Positions 8,349-15,461 of a stretch of DNA of 29,139 nt are shown here, one piece after another. Source of the stretch: Candidatus Aenigmatarchaeota archaeon (GTDB lineage: Archaea; Aenigmatarchaeota; Aenigmatarchaeia; Aenigmatarchaeales; DAIDAN01); contig DAIDAN010000002.1 in assembly GCA_027310605.1 (NCBI GenBank), forward strand, positions 1-29,139. Direction: 5' to 3'. The notes below the pieces were generated by a model. The model was not told the DNA's origin. It did not search any database and saw only the letters and a list, made by a program, of their open reading frames with translations. A program made the translations under genes and the position numbers. Each line of letters opens with the position of its first letter. Position 1 is the stretch's first letter.

Positions 8349-8455
8349 CTGATTTTTTACATTTGTTTTTGATAAAACGGTTTTCGCAACAAAGAGGAAA
8401 AAATAAAAATATATCGCATGAAAACGCCGAATGAAAATTAACAACTGAAAAAATA
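8347..8455 (+). repeat. Intergenic repeat family 2, copy upstream of eL14
   Basis: The core AAAACGGTTTTCG lies at 8374-8386, preceded by GCTGATTTTTTA and followed by A-rich sequence, then GAAAACGCCGAATGAAAA. This block order closely matches the copy upstream of eL34 and also resembles the segment upstream of the thioredoxin-fold gene (GCTGATTTTTA near 16288, then TTTTCGCAGCAGAAAAATAA). Confidence 0.6.
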
Positions 8456-8470
8456 TTAATGATGATTTTT

Positions 8471-8800
8471 ATGCCGATATTAGAACCCGGCCGAGTTTGC
8501 ATGAAGATAGCGGGGCGCGAGGCTGGAAAGCAATGCGCTGTCCTTGAAGTTGTCGATTCGAATTATGTTCTGGTTGAAGGCCCCGAAGTGCGCAGAAGGA
8601 AGACGAACATAGCGCATATTGAGCCCCTCGCGGAAATGATTGATATAAAGAAGGATGTGAAGCAACAGCTGGTTGAGAGATATAACATAAAGCTGCCTGA
8701 AAAGAAAAAGGAAAGGGCGGGAAAGAAAACGGAAAAGCCCGCGAAAATCAGGGGCGCAGCTAAAATGGAAAAGGAAGGTAAGAAGCAGGAGAATAAATAA
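8471..8800 (+). CDS. rpl14e: 50S ribosomal protein eL14 (L14e)
   Basis: This is a large-subunit protein of 109 residues with a KOW-type SH3 barrel. It opens with MPILEPGRVC, then CAVLEVVDSNYVLVEGP, followed by RRRKTNIAHIEPL, all typical of archaeal eL14. The C-terminal ~40 residues are a Lys/Glu-rich tail longer than in many archaea. The ATG at 8471 is chosen because the family starts at this residue and GATGAT lies four bases upstream; the frame opens four codons earlier at 8459. Confidence 0.95.
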   Translation: MPILEPGRVCMKIAGREAGKQCAVLEVVDSNYVLVEGPEVRRRKTNIAHIEPLAEMIDIKKDVKQQLVERYNIKLPEKKKERAGKKTEKPAKIRGAAKMEKEGKKQENK

Positions 8801-8819
8801 AACCGATATGGAATGAATT

Positions 8820-8928
8820 GAAATAAGTTACGCTGATTTTGACGTTTCTACAACCGCTTTAACCGCTGTTCTGATAATACAGCTCAATCTGTAATGACAA
8901 CCGTTCTGAATTTCTTGCGTGCAATCCC
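8820..8928. repeat. Intergenic repeat family 1, copy A
   Basis: This copy contains CGCTGTTCTGATAATACAG with CTCAATCTGTAATGA (8863-8897), then a second partial unit ACCGTTCTGAATTTCTTG. These match the family pattern GCCGT(T/C)CTGATTTTTTG followed by GAATTCAATCCATAATGA, seen best at 24601-24680. The rest of the gap 8801-9091 holds a TATA-like CTTTATATAG near 8984 and no gene. Confidence 0.55.
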
Positions 8929-9091
8929 ACTATTCGCTCTCTGCCGACTATGTAATCACTTCTTTATAATTAAAAAACGATAGCTTTATATAGCAGTTCT
9001 GCATAATAATTGTTATTTAAAAGTGATTATGTTTTAGGATTTGTAAGGGCGTCTGCCTTATTCGAATGAAACAGCGAATTCAGATTGCCCT

Positions 9092-9403
9092 TTGAAATCA
9101 AAAAACATTTTTGAGTATGAAGAAGACAAGATTGAGATTGCCGTCAAGCGGAGACTGCTGGAAAAAATGAGGCAGCTGTCATCCAACTATTTTCCGCCGG
9201 ATATGCTAAAGGAAGCGAAAAAAACTGAAAAGAGTATGGAAAATTATCTTGAGGATTTGGAAAAAAGATGGATATTTTATGGAAACCCTCAGGGAAGCAA
9301 TATCGGAACCGAAATAAAACCAAGGGTGCCAAAAAGGCTGATTATAGACGAGAACTATCCCATAACAATAGAGTTTTTGAAGAATGCTCTTGAAAAATTA
9401 TGA
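9092..9403 (+). CDS. Unrecognised 103-residue charged protein
   Basis: I do not recognise this protein. It is charged and helical (YEEDKIEIAVKRRLLEKM; ENYLEDLEKRW), with a central GNPQGSNIGTEIKP loop and a C-terminal helix. The TTG at 9092 is the most upstream plausible start after the stop at 9044, but it has no good ribosome binding site. Upstream, AAGTGATT precedes an ATG at 9030 that is followed by only one sense codon and a stop (ATG-TTT-TAG). A TATA-like CTTTATATAG near 8984 probably drives this gene and the three small ones after it. Confidence 0.6.
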   Translation: MKSKNIFEYEEDKIEIAVKRRLLEKMRQLSSNYFPPDMLKEAKKTEKSMENYLEDLEKRWIFYGNPQGSNIGTEIKPRVPKRLIIDENYPITIEFLKNALEKL

Positions 9404-9415
9404 GGTGAATTTTTT

Positions 9416-9592
9416 ATGTTCCGCAAGATTACCCCGCGCCGCCCGACTGTAATCAGAAAAGGAAATCGTGTGCAGACCTGCTACCTTTACAAGGAGATGC
9501 GCGAGTGTCTCGGCCCGCAGTGCTTCTGGCCGACAGCGGGAACCTGCCCGACTTTCACGCGCCTGAAGTGGAGGGCAAGGCGGGCGAAATGA
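9416..9592 (+). CDS. Small basic four-cysteine protein (58 residues)
   Basis: This short frame has a strong Shine-Dalgarno (GAGGTGAA, 9402-9409) seven bases before the ATG. The product is Arg-rich at both ends, with four Cys at residues 22, 31, 36 and 44 in a context TCYLYKEMRECLGPQCFW, spaced so that they could bind a metal. Its GC-rich codon use is like the host's conserved genes, unlike the neighbouring AT-rich small frames. I do not recognise a family. It lies 12 bases after the preceding stop, so both are probably in one transcript. Confidence 0.6.
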   Translation: MFRKITPRRPTVIRKGNRVQTCYLYKEMRECLGPQCFWPTAGTCPTFTRLKWRARRAK

Positions 9593-9616
9593 AAAATATT
9601 TTTATGCAAAACAAAA

Positions 9617-9838
9617 ATGATGGATATTATGGCTATCGGAAAACTTACTGCAGGGGGTATGGCGGCAGGTGCTATCGCCGCTTTGCTGTTTACTGATATA
9701 TTGACAGAACCTTCTACATATGCAGAAAAGGCGAGAATTTATGCGGATGCTGCCGAATATTTTCTTATACCTACTGCCATTAGTTTTGGCACCGGATTTA
9801 TTTATGATTTTGGAAAGATGCTAAAGAGAAAATATTAA
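9617..9838 (+). CDS. Small two-helix membrane protein
   Basis: This unrecognised protein has about 73 residues and two hydrophobic helices: roughly residues 6-26 (GKLTAGGMAAGAIAALLF) and 48-65 (FLIPTAISFGTGFIYDF). It ends in a basic tail (KMLKRKY), suggesting the C-terminus is cytoplasmic. The exact start is uncertain: ATG codons at 9617, 9620 and 9629 are all in frame, and none has a convincing ribosome binding site. It follows the four-cysteine protein by 24 bases. Confidence 0.55.
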   Translation: MMDIMAIGKLTAGGMAAGAIAALLFTDILTEPSTYAEKARIYADAAEYFLIPTAISFGTGFIYDFGKMLKRKY

Positions 9839-9882
9839 AGAAATCTCAAAAGACGAAGACAATAACATAAAAAGGTGATAAA

Positions 9883-10050
9883 ATGAAAATAACCGAAGGG
9901 CTTGTTGACGATCTTTCTGAAAGCGCTGCAGATTGTTACGCAAGAACCCTGAATAAAGATAAAAAATATTTTACAGATGAAGAAATAAAAGAGGATGTCT
10001 ATAAAAAGCTGAAGGCTCTTTTAGGCTTGAGAGCTGCAAGAGAAAGATAA
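9883..10050 (+). CDS. Small acidic helical protein (55 residues)
   Basis: A good Shine-Dalgarno (GGTGAT, 9874-9879) lies just before the ATG at 9883. The 55-residue product is helical, with an acidic first half (LVDDLSESAADC) and a basic C-terminal helix (LKALLGLRAARER). No family is recognised. It is the last of four small co-directional frames and converges on the prefoldin gene nine bases away. Confidence 0.55.
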   Translation: MKITEGLVDDLSESAADCYARTLNKDKKYFTDEEIKEDVYKKLKALLGLRAARER

Positions 10051-10059
10051 ATATTTTTC

Positions 10060-10473
10060 CTATTCCGCCTCGGTGCCCATCCCCTCGGAGTCTGGAGCGT
10101 GGCGATGCTCGCCCTGCGGCGCAAGGCTCTTGAAAATCTCCTGCAGCTTCTGCTGGCTCTCCTTCAGCTTTTCCTTCAGCTTTTCCTCCTGCTTGTCAAC
10201 GCTCTTCGCGCGCAGGACTATAGTCTCGAGCTTTTCTTCAATCTCCTTTTTCAGCTCCGTTTTCGCGCCCCTCACAAGCAACGGCCCGACCACCTTGTAG
10301 ACCTCCTCCCTCTCCCCGGCCTTCTCGAGCTCCGCCTTCGCTCCCTCAAGCTCTATCTTCTGGATGTGCATTGTCTCCTTTTGCAGCATCACGGATTGCA
10401 GCTGCTGTTGGAAGCTCTGCATCTGCAAAAGAAGCTGCTGCGCCTGCGGAGGCAACTGTATCGGCTCTGGCAT
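10060..10473 (-). CDS. pfdB: Prefoldin subunit beta
   Basis: This is a subunit of the jellyfish-shaped hexameric prefoldin chaperone that hands unfolded protein to the thermosome. The 137-residue protein has two long coiled-coil helices: the N-terminal one is very Gln-rich (LPPQAQQLLLQMQSFQQQLQ) and the C-terminal one is Lys/Glu-rich. Between them are the beta-hairpin residues, including REEVYKVVGPLLV, a family hallmark. A flexible tail follows. I start at the ATG at 10473 (MPEPIQ) rather than the TTG at 10485, since TGATT lies properly upstream of it. The 377-base gap to the next gene holds only repeats. Confidence 0.93.
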   Translation of the reverse strand: MPEPIQLPPQAQQLLLQMQSFQQQLQSVMLQKETMHIQKIELEGAKAELEKAGEREEVYKVVGPLLVRGAKTELKKEIEEKLETIVLRAKSVDKQEEKLKEKLKESQQKLQEIFKSLAPQGEHRHAPDSEGMGTEAE

Positions 10474-10717
10474 GTGAATCAACAATATTATTTCTTGCGT
10501 TTCAAACCTTTAAAATGTTTTCTGCGCAACCGGTTTATTTGTTGTAAAAATTCTTACTCCGAAAACCGTATTGTGAGTAATAATTATCAGCAACAGATAC
10601 GACGGTTTTATTGTTTTAATTTTTTCGTTCGGTATTATTTTTTTCGCATTCAAGGCTTAAATACTTTCCGAGCGCAGCGGCTTCCGCAACGGTTTTATAA
10701 ATTTGAAATAATTTGTG

Positions 10718-10845
10718 GCTCTGTATAAATCCTGACGATAAGGATTGAATCCAAAATCAGAACGGACGTTTGAGCCGCTTGACACGAACGCTTTAATCAG
10801 CGTTCCTGAACTCAAACTCATCCCTTAATGAGGATTTCTACAGAG
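10718..10845 (+). repeat. MITE-like element with terminal inverted repeats, left of the diadenylate cyclase gene
   Basis: The element is 128 bp and bounded by GCTCTGTATAAATCC on the left and GGATTTCTACAGAG on the right, which are inverted repeats with one mismatch. Its interior aligns, in opposite orientation, with the element at 11902-12029; both carry AGCCGCTTGAC and ACTCAT at equivalent positions. No transposase is encoded. The rest of 10486-10717 is AT-rich, with an ACCGGTTT...AAACCG-type motif and no gene. Confidence 0.75.
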
Positions 10846-10862
10846 AAATAATCTCTTATGAT

Positions 10863-11834
10863 TTACCCCTTCTCCTCGCTTATCAGGTTGCCGCCCCTGA
10901 ACACGCGCACGATTCCGCCGGACTCGCTCACCGCGACGGCGACAGCATCGGATATTTTCGTTATCGCCGCGCAGGCAGTGTGGCGGCAGCCAAGTCCCTG
11001 CAGGCTTATGCCGTCCGTGTCAGCGCTCAAATACCTGCCGGCCGCGTGGATGTATCCTTCGCTGTCTATCACGAACGCGCCGTCAAGCTGCGCGAGCGCC
11101 TTTATCGTCTCCTTCAATCCCACATCGGTTATGTTCCTGCTTTCGAGAGGATGCCCTTCCATCGGGTTGAGAATCATCTGTTTGCTGTTTGCGAGAACTT
11201 TCTCGTGGTCCCCGACTATGAAAGCTGTCCCGATTTTTTTCCCCTCCCTTCCCTCGCGCCCGATTTCGCGCGCTATCTCCATCACGGACTCGAACACTGA
11301 TTTTTTCAACTCCTTCTTCAGCTCGCGCGTTGTCAGCTCCATGAACTTGTCGTCAATCCTGAAAAAAAGGAAAAGCCCCTCGAACCCGATTCCGAGCGTT
11401 TCGTCCGCTAATGCAATGATGTTGTCGCCCTTGACAAGAAAGCCTTCATCAACGGCCTTCCTTATTATCATCCTTATCTGCGCTATCGTGCCGAGCGGCA
11501 TCGGCTCCATCTCTATTACCCTGTTCTCCACCGCCATCTCGCTCATTGCCTCGCGCATTATCTTCAAATGAATGACAAAATTGCCCGGATGCACAGGCTC
11601 GCCCGACTTGTTCAGGACAACCACGCAGTTCGCCTTCGACTGCTTCACGGCCTCTATTGTGGCTGAGCCTATGAGGTGCTCGAACTTCTTCAGGGGCGCG
11701 GGCTGCGCAGCCTTCTCCGCTCCAGAAGAAAGAATTTTTTTCGCGCCGCAGCCTGGGCAGAGGAGCCATTCCACGCCGGTCTCGGAGGACATCCGCAGGA
11801 ACTCGTTCTTGCACCTCGGGCAGAAGTCAGCCAT
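10863..11834 (-). CDS. dacZ: Diadenylate cyclase (archaeal DacZ type)
   Basis: This enzyme makes cyclic di-AMP from two ATP. The 323-residue protein starts with a zinc ribbon (Cys5/Cys8 and Cys26/Cys29). A middle domain follows (about 50-200), with the helix HLKIMREAMSEMAVENRVIE. The C-terminal DisA_N catalytic domain (about 200-316) has both signature motifs: the DGA loop at 251-253 (QLDGAFVID) and the RHT motif at 284-286 (CRHTACAAI). These bind ATP and metal. A TATA box (TTATAAA on the minus strand, about 11860-11866) sits about 29 bases before the ATG, so the mRNA is probably leaderless or nearly so. The gene is flanked by inverted copies of a 128-bp element. In haloarchaea and methanogens c-di-AMP is linked to osmotic and potassium balance. 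Confidence 0.92.
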   Translation of the reverse strand: MADFCPRCKNEFLRMSSETGVEWLLCPGCGAKKILSSGAEKAAQPAPLKKFEHLIGSATIEAVKQSKANCVVVLNKSGEPVHPGNFVIHLKIMREAMSEMAVENRVIEMEPMPLGTIAQIRMIIRKAVDEGFLVKGDNIIALADETLGIGFEGLFLFFRIDDKFMELTTRELKKELKKSVFESVMEIAREIGREGREGKKIGTAFIVGDHEKVLANSKQMILNPMEGHPLESRNITDVGLKETIKALAQLDGAFVIDSEGYIHAAGRYLSADTDGISLQGLGCRHTACAAITKISDAVAVAVSESGGIVRVFRGGNLISEEKG

Positions 11835-11901
11835 GTTTATCGCCGCAATTATTTGTCCTTTTATAACATATTCTATAATCTTTCAGAAATTTATATTTTA
11901 C

Positions 11902-12029
11902 GCTCTGTAGAAATCCCGTTACGAAATGAGTGAAAATCATATACGCCGATAACGGCATTTGCGTCAAGCGGCTAAAAAAGCCGTCCTGTTTATGAAATTA
12001 CAATCCATATTGCAGGATTTCTACAGAGC
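11902..12029 (-). repeat. MITE-like element with terminal inverted repeats, right of the diadenylate cyclase gene
   Basis: Perfect 15-bp inverted repeats bound this 128-bp element: GCTCTGTAGAAATCC at 11902-11916 and GGATTTCTACAGAGC at 12015-12029. The interior has GCGTCAAGCGGCTAAAAAAG and GCCGTCCTG, which can form a short hairpin, and ACAATCCATATTG. It is the same length as, and inverted relative to, the element at 10718-10845. Its right end overlaps the last codons and stop of the phosphotransferase gene. Confidence 0.8.
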
Positions 12030-12895
12030 CTTAAACTCAAACCGTTTCTTGAATAACCTGTAGCCGTCCTTGAATTTGCAGGGATATCCCTGAAACGAGT
12101 CTTTCATAATGAAAATCGGAATTCTTTTGTAATACAGCCGCGAGCGATACAACATTTGCTTGTCTTTCTTTCCATCATACAAATCAAAGACTTTCTTCAC
12201 AAATTCATTTCCATATTCATGCAATCCCGTGAAATCGCTTGCAGGGTCACCTATTACGCGGTCGCTAAAATCTATAATGTTGATTTGCTTGTTCTTGCTG
12301 TCCCATAAAATATGTTCGCCGCCTAAGTCATTGTGAACGAGCACGTTCGGATGATTGTGGGAAAGAGTTGCTTTGAGTTCATACAGGAAGTCCATAATTG
12401 TATTAACTTCATTTTCGCTGAGATGGGGAAAAATAATTCTCTTAACATCACGCGCAAACTCCTTATAGTTCTTGAGCTGGTTTTCCTTCCTTACTTTACA
12501 CTTCCTGATAATTGCTCTCGGAGTCTTGTGAAGTGCCGTAATGAATTCGGCAAGTTGTTTTGCAACAATGTTTTTTTCAGAAGCTGTCAAGTTTTGAAAG
12601 CGGGAAGCCGTGAGTTCTTTGCCTTCAAGCATTTCATATCCTGCAAAAGACATGTCTTTCGATACATACTTATATTCGGGATGCCAATGCTAACCCTCCC
12701 TCTGAGGTAGCGAAGCAACGGTATTTCGTTCGTGAACTCTTTCTTATAATACCGCGCCTTCGGGATGCGAAAGATAATCTTTTTGTCAAGAAGGACTGTA
12801 ATATGGTCGTATCCGCCCGTCAAAAATCTATGCTTCTTCCATTTTATTTCCGGAAACTCTTCCCTGATTTTCCGCAAAGTGAATTCTGGTTTCAT
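12021..12895 (-). pseudogene. Aminoglycoside/macrolide phosphotransferase-like kinase, frameshifted
   Basis: Two frames together make one APH-family small-molecule kinase of about 290 residues. The N-terminal part (from the ATG at 12895) has the small lobe (HRFLTGGYDHITVLLDKKIIFR). The C-terminal part, in another frame, has the catalytic loop HNDLGGEHIL and the metal-binding IIDFSDRVIGDP. The switch lies at about 12663-12670: after PNIS the first frame runs on as MYRKT, while the other frame gives VSKDMSFAGYEMLEGKEL, as expected for the family. Loss of one T would explain it. It is either a real inactivating mutation or a sequencing error. The last two codons and stop come from the inverted repeat of the adjacent element. 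The substrate is unknown. Confidence 0.8.
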
Positions 12896-12926
12896 AAGTC
12901 TTTTTGAAATCTTGAATTTAAATAAT

Positions 12927-13529
12927 TCATTTTCTTTCAGATGCGCGAATCACAAATAGCTTTTCCCAGGGGATTTTCTGCTCCGCGATTATTTCCGCAT
13001 TAAAACCGCTGTTGGAAAGTTGTTTTATTATTTTTTCCGGCTTGCTCAGCGAGCTTATTACAATCAAGATTTTTCCATCCGCGTTCAAATGCGTTTTCGC
13101 TCCTCTTATAAACTGTTTGATAATCTCCAGATTATTCCCTCCAGCCCAAGATTTATTTTCCCTGTTCTGTTCTTCCGGCAGGTAAGGCGGATTAAAAATA
13201 ATCATATCGAATTTCCCCGAAATATTATCGAACAGATTAGACTGAACAATCTTTATCGTTGTTTCGTTCAATTCGGAGTTTTTCCTTGCGCATGCAACCG
13301 CATCCGAATTTATATCGGACGCGACAACTTCGCAGCCGGACTTCGCCGCGATTATCGAGAGCAGCCCAGAGCCGCAGCCGATTTCCAAGATGAATTTTGC
13401 TTTTCCATTTTCCGCTTTCCAGCCCTCCAGTTTTTCCTCCAAAACTTTCGCAATCAGGAGCGAATCCTCGCGCGGCTCGTAGACTGATTCGGGAAACCCA
13501 AGCTCAATGCCCTTGTAAAAGAATTTCAT
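12927..13529 (-). CDS. HemK/Mtq2-like protein methyltransferase (probable aRF1 glutamine methylase)
   Basis: The protein of 200 residues is a class I SAM-dependent methyltransferase. The opening VYEPREDSLLIA (16-27) is characteristic of the Mtq2 branch. SAM-binding motif I is LEIGCGSG (48-55), and the catalytic NPPY motif is at 113-116, which fits N-methylation of a Gln or Asn side chain. Mtq2 with Trm112 modifies the GGQ motif of the class I release factor in eukaryotes and archaea; assignment to that substrate here is inference. It lies upstream of the frameshifted kinase on the same strand, separated by 31 bases. Confidence 0.87.
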   Translation of the reverse strand: MKFFYKGIELGFPESVYEPREDSLLIAKVLEEKLEGWKAENGKAKFILEIGCGSGLLSIIAAKSGCEVVASDINSDAVACARKNSELNETTIKIVQSNLFDNISGKFDMIIFNPPYLPEEQNRENKSWAGGNNLEIIKQFIRGAKTHLNADGKILIVISSLSKPEKIIKQLSNSGFNAEIIAEQKIPWEKLFVIRASERK

Positions 13530-13655
13530 GAATATTTCTCGTTCTGAAAACTTAAGAATACGATACGACTTGAATTGATTTTTACGCTTGTACGGTTGTC
13601 TGCCAAAAAGCGTTCTTGAAAATCATTCCTTAATGTATTTTTATCTTACCGCTGC

Positions 13656-13889
13656 TTATTTTTCATGCGGCTTCTGCTCCGGAACATTTTGCTGCGCTTC
13701 CAGAAGCCTTGCCTTTTCAGCATCCCTTTTCCTTATTCCCGCGATAAGCTCGCGCAGCACATTATCGGGCTGCATTCTTCCACATTCCTTGCACACCAGC
13801 GAGGAGCCGTCTTTCTCAACATCCTCCATCCTTCCTGAAAGGCTCCATAGCTCGAAATTGGAAGAGCCGCAGTTCACGCATTTTGGCAA
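13656..13889 (-). CDS. Small zinc ribbon protein
   Basis: The 77-residue protein has one zinc ribbon made of CVNCG near the N-terminus and CKECG about 30 residues later, followed by a charged helix (ELIAGIRKRDAEKARLLEAQQ) and a Pro/Gln tail. I read the start as the TTG at 13889, because GTGATC, a strong anti-16S match, lies three bases upstream; the GTG at 13898 is itself part of that site. No family beyond 'zinc ribbon' is recognised. It sits alone between the alkyltransferase and the methyltransferase genes on the same strand. Confidence 0.65.
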   Translation of the reverse strand: MPKCVNCGSSNFELWSLSGRMEDVEKDGSSLVCKECGRMQPDNVLRELIAGIRKRDAEKARLLEAQQNVPEQKPHEK

Positions 13890-13963
13890 AATGATCACTG
13901 GATTTGAATGATCGCTGTATTTTGTTTTTATCGGGAGTATTTATATTTTATCGCCCTGACTCT

Positions 13964-14290
13964 CTAACAGCCGTTCTGATTTTGAGATTCGTTTCTTATC
14001 GCGAACCTGAACAGGAATTTTCCCAAATCTATCTTGCAGCTTTCAATTCTTATTCCTTCTTTTTTCAGCAGCGCGATTTTTTTCTCCGCCCCTAGTTTGT
14101 ATCCTCCTGCACTTCCGTCCGAATGAACCACACGGTGGCACGGCACGGTTATCGGGCGCTGATTGGAATTCAGCATCTTCCCGACAGCGCGCGGATGCGT
14201 CCCGAGCCTTTCCGCAAGAGTCCCGTATGTGCTGACTTTTCCGCGAGGAATCCGCTTCAACAGAAGCCAGAGCTTTTCTTTCTTGTTCAC
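13964..14290 (-). CDS. ogt: Methylated-DNA-protein cysteine methyltransferase
   Basis: This suicide DNA-repair protein removes O6-alkyl groups from guanine. The 108-residue protein is only the C-terminal catalytic domain: RIPRGKVSTYGTLAERLG, the RAVG stretch, and the active site VPCHRVV with acceptor Cys51, then GGYxxG. The usual N-terminal domain is absent, as in short archaeal forms. The start is a GTG at 14290 with no clear ribosome binding site. The final codons (QNGC and stop) fall in a copy of the GCCGTTCTGATTTT repeat motif, which has apparently replaced the original C-terminus. Confidence 0.9.
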   Translation of the reverse strand: MNKKEKLWLLLKRIPRGKVSTYGTLAERLGTHPRAVGKMLNSNQRPITVPCHRVVHSDGSAGGYKLGAEKKIALLKKEGIRIESCKIDLGKFLFRFAIRNESQNQNGC

Positions 14291-14360
14291 GCATAACTTG
14301 ATGCATCCGAGAATAAATAACTTCTTTCATTATAAAAAAACTGTTCGCATCAGACTTTTT

Positions 14361-14381
14361 TATTTTACAAAACGGTTTTCG
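14361..14381 (+). repeat. Intergenic repeat family 2 core between KsgA and the alkyltransferase
   Basis: The core AAAACGGTTTTCG lies at 14369-14381, preceded by T-rich sequence as in the copies at 7793 and 8374. Here it reads opposite to both flanking genes, so it cannot serve the same promoter-proximal role. Confidence 0.45.
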
Positions 14382-14445
14382 TCTCAACAATATCTCAAAA
14401 TAAAGATCGGAACGGACGAAACGCGATGAAATAAAAACCCTGCAA

Positions 14446-15198
14446 CTACCTTACCGCATCGCCTATTCTTTTCAAATCCGAAAGAGGGCAGCAGAACACG
14501 CGCTTTTTCAAAAGCTCTTCGGGAATTTTTTCAATCTTTTCCATGTCGAATTTCGAATCCTTCAGCGCTGCGCGCACGGTTTTTCTCCTGTGCTGGAAAA
14601 GTTTCGCAACGGCTTCCCAGAAAAATTCATCCGCTTCAAACGGCTTTTCCTTCGGAACAAGCCTGACCATCAAAGAATCAACTTCCGGCTGCGGCCTGAA
14701 TTTTCCTCTTCCCACAACCTCCAGCTTTTCAGCGGTGCAGTAATAATTCGCCGCGACTGTCAGGCGCGAATAATTTTTTTCGCATGGCTTGGCAAAGAAC
14801 CGCTGCGCGAACTCCTTCTGATAGGTAAGGACCGCAAGAGACCAGTCGCCAAGGCCGAACAGCCTGAAAGTCAGCGGCGAGGAAATCTGGTAGGGAAGAT
14901 TTGAAACGATTTTATTGAACTGCGGGAAATCTGTTTTCATTGCGTCGTCTTCTATTATCTCGACATTGGAAATTTTTTTCTCCGCAATATTTTTTTTCAG
15001 AATAGCAACAAGTCTCTTGTCCTTCTCAACCGCAATCACTTTTCCCGCCTTCTGCGCAAGCAGAACCGTAAGACGGCCGTCGCCCGCGCCTATCTCCAGC
15101 ACACTATCTTCTTTGACAGGCTGCGCATACTCCACCATCCTTTCCAAAGTTTGGCGGTCGTTCAGGAAGCACTGCCCGCGGCGCTTTGACAAATGCAT
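14446..15198 (-). CDS. ksgA: 16S rRNA dimethyladenosine transferase KsgA
   Basis: The enzyme dimethylates two adjacent adenines in the helix near the 3' end of 16S rRNA. The 250-residue protein has RRGQCFLND at the N-terminus (family GQHFL), SAM motif LEIGAGDGRLT (34-44) and catalytic NLPYQIS. The C-terminal RNA-binding part includes FQHRRKTVRAAL. I prefer the ATG at 15198 (MHLSK) because the family begins there; a GTG at 15222 would add eight residues. It is a standard archaeal neighbour of translation genes, though isolated here by repeats on both sides. Confidence 0.94.
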   Translation of the reverse strand: MHLSKRRGQCFLNDRQTLERMVEYAQPVKEDSVLEIGAGDGRLTVLLAQKAGKVIAVEKDKRLVAILKKNIAEKKISNVEIIEDDAMKTDFPQFNKIVSNLPYQISSPLTFRLFGLGDWSLAVLTYQKEFAQRFFAKPCEKNYSRLTVAANYYCTAEKLEVVGRGKFRPQPEVDSLMVRLVPKEKPFEADEFFWEAVAKLFQHRRKTVRAALKDSKFDMEKIEKIPEELLKKRVFCCPLSDLKRIGDAVR

Positions 15199-15354
15199 AC
15201 AAAAACCTTTAACAGTTTCCACAAACGCAGAGCATGCCTGCTGCTTGATTACAGTTTATAATGTTTTATTGCAATCCAAACCTTTAAATTGGATGGACTT
15301 GAAATAGCATTATGGATTGAATTAATTATGGAACGAATACGATATCAATCATCT

Positions 15355-15457
15355 GTTGGGCGCTAATATCAGCGTTTTATACAACAATCAAAGAGCCGTC
15401 TTGATTTTTTGCAATCTGATTCATAATGAATTTTTTGTAATTCAATACATATCGTGA
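15355..15457. repeat. Intergenic repeat family 1, copy upstream of the PAC2 gene
   Basis: This copy contains GAGCCGTCTTGATTTTTTG followed by ATTCATAATGA (15392-15429), then a second partial unit GTAATTCAATACATATCGTGAT. The second unit runs into the GTGATTTT ribosome binding site of the PAC2 gene, and the same ending is found before eL34. GCGCTAATATCAGCG (15360-15374) is a short inverted repeat. Confidence 0.55.
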
Positions 15458-15461
15458 TTTT

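Noticed and set aside
10099..10728. A 209-codon plus-strand frame rich in Leu and Gln
   Set aside because: It is antisense to the prefoldin beta gene and runs into repeats; its composition mirrors the Gln/Lys-rich coiled coils of the real gene.
10858..11571. A 237-codon plus-strand frame
   Set aside because: It is antisense to the diadenylate cyclase gene, whose domains and motifs are intact.
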